The notes under the pieces were generated by a model that was not told where the DNA came from, did no database searches, and saw nothing but the letters and a program-made list of their open reading frames with translations. Shown piece by piece: positions 59,384-64,000 of a stretch of 64,000 bases of DNA; within the stretch, counting starts at the first letter, position 1; each line of letters opens with the position of its first letter. This DNA is from Nemertoderma westbladi (lineage: Eukaryota > Xenacoelomorpha > Nemertodermatida > Nemertodermatidae). The translations under genes and the position numbers were made by a program. The DNA lies in contig JAUCBJ010008857.1 of NCBI GenBank assembly GCA_032718475.1, positions 1-64,000 on the forward strand, read 5' to 3'.

Positions 59384-59539
59384 GTTGCGTCAAGCAAGTG
59401 TAATGTAAAGCAGTACCTGTACCTGAAACTAAAGAAGCAAACGTGACATTGATGTGCATTCAATCAATTGATGCAAAAAAAGTAAATTAAAGTTATATTC
59501 GACCGTTAAGACAGGAATTACGCACAAAATCTGGTCACT

Positions 59540-59700
59540 GGGATGCGAGGCTGAGTAACGCCGTGACTAGTTCTTTTAAAGCATTTGTACCGAAACTAAG
59601 ACTCATCTGGGTCCCCCCCATGCGTGGATCGAACCCACAACCTTCGGATCCGGCTGGAGAGATGTGAATTCAATGCAATGGAGTTAACAACTACCCCGCA
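59540..59700 (-). mobile_element. tRNA-derived SINE-like element
   Basis: The minus strand reads GCGGGGTAGTTGTTAACTCC (A-box region), GCCGGATCCGAAGGTTGTGG, then GGTTCGATCC, a near-perfect B box in a stem GTGGG...CCACG. A unique body follows. There is no good cloverleaf, so this is SINE-like rather than a tRNA gene. Confidence 0.45.
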
Positions 59701-59718
59701 ACCTAGGGATAACAAGTA

Positions 59719-60003
59719 TGAGGTGAATCCTACCGATCAGCTGAATGTGAGGTGAATCCTACCGAACAGCTGACTGTGAAGCGAATCCTACCGAACAGCT
59801 GACTGTGAGGTGAATCCTACCGATCAGCTGAATGTGAGGTGAATCCTACCGAACAGCTGACTGTGAAGCGAATCCTACCGAACAGCTGACTGTGAGGTGA
59901 ATCTTACCGATCAGCTGACTGTGAGGCGAATCCTACCGAACAGCTGACTGTGAGGCGAATCCTACCGAACAGCTGACTGTGAGGCGAATCCTACCGAACA
60001 GCT
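59719..60003. repeat. 29-bp tandem repeat, about 10 copies
   Basis: Units read TGAGGTGAATCCTACCGA followed by a CAGCTGA word. Two sub-types alternate: GATCAGCTGAATG and GAACAGCTGACTG. Each carries the palindrome CAGCTG. Confidence 0.97.
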
Positions 60004-60590
60004 GATAACTGATGGCATGAAACATCATGGTCACTCTACTGTATGTTGCTTTTTTATTATTGTGGTACTTCTGTACAACCTACGTATCCGTAAGGTTTTT
60101 TTATTTTACTTAACATTTTTAACTTTTTGCTTAATACTAAGTAAATAAAGCTAATTATTCAATACTAATATCAAGTAAATAAAACTAATTATTAAAACTA
60201 ATATACTGTAGATAGAAGTAATACAAATATACAGTATTATAATAGTGCTAATTAAATTTCTCTGTGACCGTTAATTGCATTAATTAAATATTCATTGTGA
60301 AATCATTACAGGTAAATAAGATTAAAAAAGTTAACAAAGAAAATTTCTCCAAATTCTATACAATGAAATGAGGCAGCGGGCCGGTTGCTCAAAGCTCCCT
60401 TAAAGTTAAGGGGGCCATTTAACTAATAATTTACATTTAAGATATTTAAATGGCCATTTCTAGTTAAATGTAGGGGCCTACATTTAGTTGGAACAACCGT
60501 CCCATCATCTCAATTGTACTGCGATATTAGTTGTGCGATCTTATGGTTTTAGATTGCGGACTGTACAGTACAATAAAGTAAATAAAATAA
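60004..60590. other. AT-rich spacer, no gene seen
   Basis: A loose inverted repeat of AAAGTTAAGGGGGCCATTTAA type lies around 60407-60480. No open frame of note. Confidence 0.45.
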
Positions 60591-60650
60591 TTGGGTAAAT
60601 CTTTTCGACCTACGCGTAGGCCTACGCGTAGGTCGAAAAGATTTACCCAA
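60591..60650. repeat. Perfect 60-bp palindrome without spacer
   Basis: Bases 60591-60620 (TTGGGTAAATCTTTTCGACC then TACGCGTAGG) are exactly complemented by 60621-60650. The centre is TAGGCCTA, flanked on each side by ACGCGT. There is no mismatch and no loop. Confidence 0.99.
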
Positions 60651-61864
60651 ATAATTTGCTATGTTATGATGTTATAATTTAGTGTTACATCTTAAAACCG
60701 GAAGTGAACATCAAAAGCACGATCGTGACAATAATAATGATATACATAATCCCATATTCCTGTATTTAGATTCGCAGCAGGGCGGATAAATAAATTTTAT
60801 GATTATTATTAAACAAGAGTTAATGGAAACAAATAAACATTGATGGGAAATAAACTCATGTATCGTCTATTGGAACAGTTTCCCCAGACGAGTAATATTT
60901 ACCCGTCATTGTTTTATATACGTTCCGCTATGTATAAATTATTGATCCATTGATTCTATATACAGTTTTGGAACAATATCCCAGTTCTATAGCTGCAACT
61001 TGAAGTAACACAGAGCAACTCTTCAGTACATAATTCTTATATATAATTATTTCATTTTCTTTAACAATAAATTGCCAGCGAGTTTATTAAAGGGTCGGGA
61101 GAATAATGAAAAAATGTTCTACGTTTTTTTCCCACGTAAGAGGTAAATTTATTCTTAAATTGGCAATTAATTTTTGTTGCTTAATTATTTATCATTTTTA
61201 TTATTATGAAACATTTTTCTAAATTTGCATGTAAATAAATGCAAATAAATACACAAATACACAAATAAATTATTGTAACTAGGTAATAATTGGAGTAAGT
61301 CAAATAATTAGTAAATTACGGTTGATGAAAAAAAATATGAATATATTTGACTTGATGCATAGTACTGTAGTAAAGACGGAGGTTGATCGGGAAGGTCCAT
61401 TACATCAACCACCGAATAGACATTAACAATATGTTAATAAAGATATTGTGTATTGGTTGTAAGATACAATTTCGAATTACATTTCTATGTAGGTCTAGTG
61501 CGATTAGAAAGAAAATTATGACATTAGGCCTATAATATATAAAGCATTATTCCTAACTAAAAATTGATAGATTACGTATAACTTACTTACTAATACTAAA
61601 TGTAATAACATATCCTAGAATATACTGCTAAGGTGCTAACTTATCTAAAATTTGTGAAATTACTACGTAGAGAGGATAAATATGTATTTGCGTAAGGAAT
61701 TATTACGATTAATTGCGAATTATTGCTAAGAAAGGCATCTAATGAGCGTTTAAAAATGGACTATTAATTGACTATTGACGTACAGAGGTTGGTATTGAGT
61801 TCCAGATTTCTGGTGCTTTGAGTTTGATTGATTGCCTGGCTATATATAAACGCGTTATGATAGA
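60651..61864. other. AT-rich spacer, no gene seen
   Basis: No open frame longer than background on either strand and no RNA gene recognised. Confidence 0.5.
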
Positions 61865-62416
61865 GTTCAGGTCAGTTACACACGCTGTTCACGCCGACAC
61901 ACGCACGTGAGTTCAGGTCAGTTACACACGCTGTTCACGCCGACACACGCACGTGAGTTCAGGTCAGTTACACACGCTGTTCACGCCGACACACGCACGT
62001 GAGTTCAGGTCAGTTACACACGCTGTTCACGCCAACACACGCACGTGAGTTCAGGTCAGTTACACACGCTGTTCACGCCGACACACGCACGTGAGTTCAG
62101 GTCAGTTACACACGCTGTTCACGCCGACACACGCACGTGAGTTCAGGTCAGTTACACACGCTGTTCACGCCGACACACGCACGTGAGTTCAGGTCAGTTA
62201 CACACGCTGTTCACGCCGACACACGCACGTGAGTTCAGGTCAGTTACACACGCTGTTCACGCCGACACACGCACGTGAGTTCAGGTCAGTTACACACGCT
62301 GTTCACGCCGACACACGCACGTGAGTTCAGGTCAGTTACACACGCTGTTCACGCCGACACACGCACGTGAGTTCAGGTCAGTTACACACGCTGTTCACGC
62401 CGACACACGCTCGTGT
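61865..62416. repeat. 46-bp tandem repeat, 12 near-identical copies
   Basis: Units begin GTTCAGGTCAGTTACACACG and continue CTGTTCACGC, CGACACACGC and ACGTGA. Only one internal substitution (GCCAACAC) and a variant last copy were seen. CACGTG occurs in the first 11 units. Confidence 0.98.
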
Positions 62417-63102
62417 TCGGTGATTGTGTGTGTTTGATGATATAAAATAAAATAAATATTTAATAATAAATACAGTAGAATGAAGTAGAAAAGTATATAG
62501 AGAAGTTATAAAAATATTACACTGCTATATATTGTAATACAGATTATGCATTTAACTACAGAATATTGAACTCTTCAACTCTCGATGCTGCCTAACTCCA
62601 TGTTAAATAATTTAGTGTTCTCGAATATTTATTACGTAACTAGAGAGCCGCTTAACAACATAAACCAATATTGGATATTGAGTTCCATTTTGGAGTTCGC
62701 CTTGCAGACACTAAAGTTGCAATAACTTTTGAGTGTGTAAATGGATTTTTCTCAAACTCTCAAAATACTTGTAAACCTTTTCTACTTCGATGCTCTCAAA
62801 CAATTGGCTGTTGGTCCTTGCATTCTGGGAGACAGGTGTGGCGAAACTGGACGCAAATCCCATCTTGGCGAAATTGTTAAAATTTGTTTCTACTTGTATA
62901 AAATAGAATTACAATATATGAAAATTGTTTATAATATTGTGTAAATCGTTAAATAAAATAAATTATTATTGATCACTTTAGTTCTATTGTATACACGAAT
63001 GTTGAATTCAATCAGTTGATGATCCCAGTTTGCTATAATGTTGGATAGTATTTAATATTGTTATGTTAATATAATTTTAATCAATAAATTATTATCAATA
63101 AC
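62417..63102. other. Upstream region of the GPCR gene
   Basis: AT-rich. The two overlapping plus frames at 62671-62944 have no recognised domain. No TATA box stands out immediately before the start at 63103. Confidence 0.4.
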
Positions 63103-64000
63103 ATGAATTCTACCAACACAGAAGCTCAGCAATTAGGATTGCTAGTCATCATTCAACTGATATATTACTCTATCCTTTTTATACTCGGAGTTATAGGAAA
63201 TATATTTGTCGTCATTATAATGGCAAAAAATTCGAAAATGTCCCGAATATCTTCAAACAGATACCTCCTCGCCTTGGCGGTATCTGACATTGGTTCTCTT
63301 CTCTCTATAGTGCTCGTGGAGTTTATTGTGAACCTCACGATCGCCGACTACCAATGGTTCTACGGCTACTTTTGTGCGGTTATTCACGTGGTCCAGTTCA
63401 CCTGCACTGACTCCTCTGTCTGGCTGGTTACCGCTTTCAGCATAGAACGCGCCATTGTCGTCCTCTTTCCATTTAAACGACAGACAATGTGCACAGTGGA
63501 CCGAGCGCGTAAGGTCATTCTTATCGTCTATCTACTTAGCTTCGGTTTCGCTTTGCCCTTTGGATGGACGGATGGTTTGGTTTACGAGGTACAAGGGAAC
63601 GGCTCAGAAGCTACTTACCAGGTCTATTGTCGGGCTTATGAAAGTGCCACCTTTCTCTATACAATTATGAACGCCCTACAATACGCCACCATGTTTATAT
63701 TACCTTTTATTTTAATAACCGTCAGCAATGTGTTGATGGTCTGGAAATTACGATGTATGCGACAAACCCACATTAAATACACGGAGAGCCACGTTGTCAT
63801 GGTGCAGAGGGTCTGTGAGACAAACCACAACCAAGGTCAGGTGTTGGGGGTCTCAAATAGGTCGCGAAGAAGTAGACGACTTACCGACAATGATGGAATT
63901 CAAGGTTTTACCCACAACCACCAAAGAGAGAAAAACCAACAGAAAACCACAATACTTCTAATAACCGTGGCTAGCATATTTGTATTAACGTGGTTGCCAT
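63103..64000 (+). CDS. Rhodopsin-family (class A) GPCR, peptide-receptor-like, 3' end outside window
   Basis: Open from ATG at 63103 to the window edge, 299 codons without an intron. It encodes a seven-helix receptor of the plasma membrane. Helix 1 has GNIFVV (N33). Helix 2 has LALAVSD (D62). Helix 3 follows C91 and ends in IERAIVVLFPF, so the usual E/DRY is ERA at 115-117. C176 in the second extracellular loop can bridge to C91. Helix 5 has P201. The long third intracellular loop is basic (RRSRR). Helix 6 reads TILLITVASIFVLTWLP, with TWLP in place of CWxP, and the window ends here. Glycosylation sequons NST (2), NLT (77) and NGS (166) fit extracellular positions. The ERA and LFPF features resemble invertebrate neuropeptide receptors; the ligand cannot be inferred. 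Confidence 0.9.
   Translation, partial: MNSTNTEAQQLGLLVIIQLIYYSILFILGVIGNIFVVIIMAKNSKMSRISSNRYLLALAVSDIGSLLSIVLVEFIVNLTIADYQWFYGYFCAVIHVVQFTCTDSSVWLVTAFSIERAIVVLFPFKRQTMCTVDRARKVILIVYLLSFGFALPFGWTDGLVYEVQGNGSEATYQVYCRAYESATFLYTIMNALQYATMFILPFILITVSNVLMVWKLRCMRQTHIKYTESHVVMVQRVCETNHNQGQVLGVSNRSRRSRRLTDNDGIQGFTHNHQREKNQQKTTILLITVASIFVLTWLP

Noticed and set aside
54625-59446. Long overlapping frames up to 305 codons reading MEAVRKGGVHCPKYGGRQKG-type repeats
   Set aside because: Same cause in the 40-bp GC satellite: ATG occurs in each unit and stops are absent on the plus strand.
62671-62944. Two overlapping plus-strand frames upstream of the GPCR
   Set aside because: No signal peptide or domain, in different frames from each other and from the receptor.

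Overview
This is a window of animal nuclear DNA, probably from a marine invertebrate. The evidence is a sorting nexin 14 orthologue, a rhodopsin-type G-protein-coupled receptor, a BEL/Pao LTR retrotransposon (a metazoan group), and several CR1-like and RTE-like LINE fragments. Species cannot be read from the sequence. No bacterial operon, CRISPR array or intact viral genome is present.

By hand count about 26 kb (some 40%) is tandem repeat. Layout: 1-12702, an AT-rich satellite with a 40-bp unit that runs off the left edge; 12701-12990, a decayed LINE 3' end; 13-15.9 kb, AT-rich spacer with a GGTACC-type palindromic microsatellite and a 37-bp repeat; 15918-21631, a G/T-rich satellite with a 32-bp unit; 21683-24961, the SNX14-like gene on the minus strand, one uninterrupted 1092-codon frame that contains its own in-frame 24-bp minisatellite.

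25.2-44.1 kb is a transposon graveyard. It holds a 2.7-kb terminal-inverted-repeat element (25233-27965); a large inverted duplication of a CR1-like LINE (29754-36343) split by a second 2.7-kb inverted-repeat element with a 9-bp target duplication (30230-32962), itself carrying an RT ORF; a further CR1-like LINE (36344-37725); a small TTAA-flanked element capped by 18 G and 18 C (37880-38618); a gag-only BEL/Pao element (39856-41728) inserted with a 5-bp target duplication into an RTE-like LINE; and a 21-bp AT array between two opposed copies of that LINE's 3' end.

44-54 kb holds two nearly identical 859-bp repeats 5.5 kb apart, tRNA-derived sequences, a strong hairpin, a fold-back MITE and weak evidence for a two-exon minus-strand gene. 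54727-59383 is a GC-rich satellite, again with a 40-bp unit, with a GC box in nearly every unit. 59.4-63.1 kb has a tRNA-like SINE, a 29-bp repeat, a perfect 60-bp palindrome and a very uniform 46-bp array with an E-box in almost every unit. The window ends inside an intronless GPCR gene starting at 63103.

Only SNX14 and the GPCR are confident host genes, and nothing links them functionally. The main interest is the repeat architecture: satellites with higher-order duplications, stop-free units, nested insertions with readable target duplications, and palindromes.
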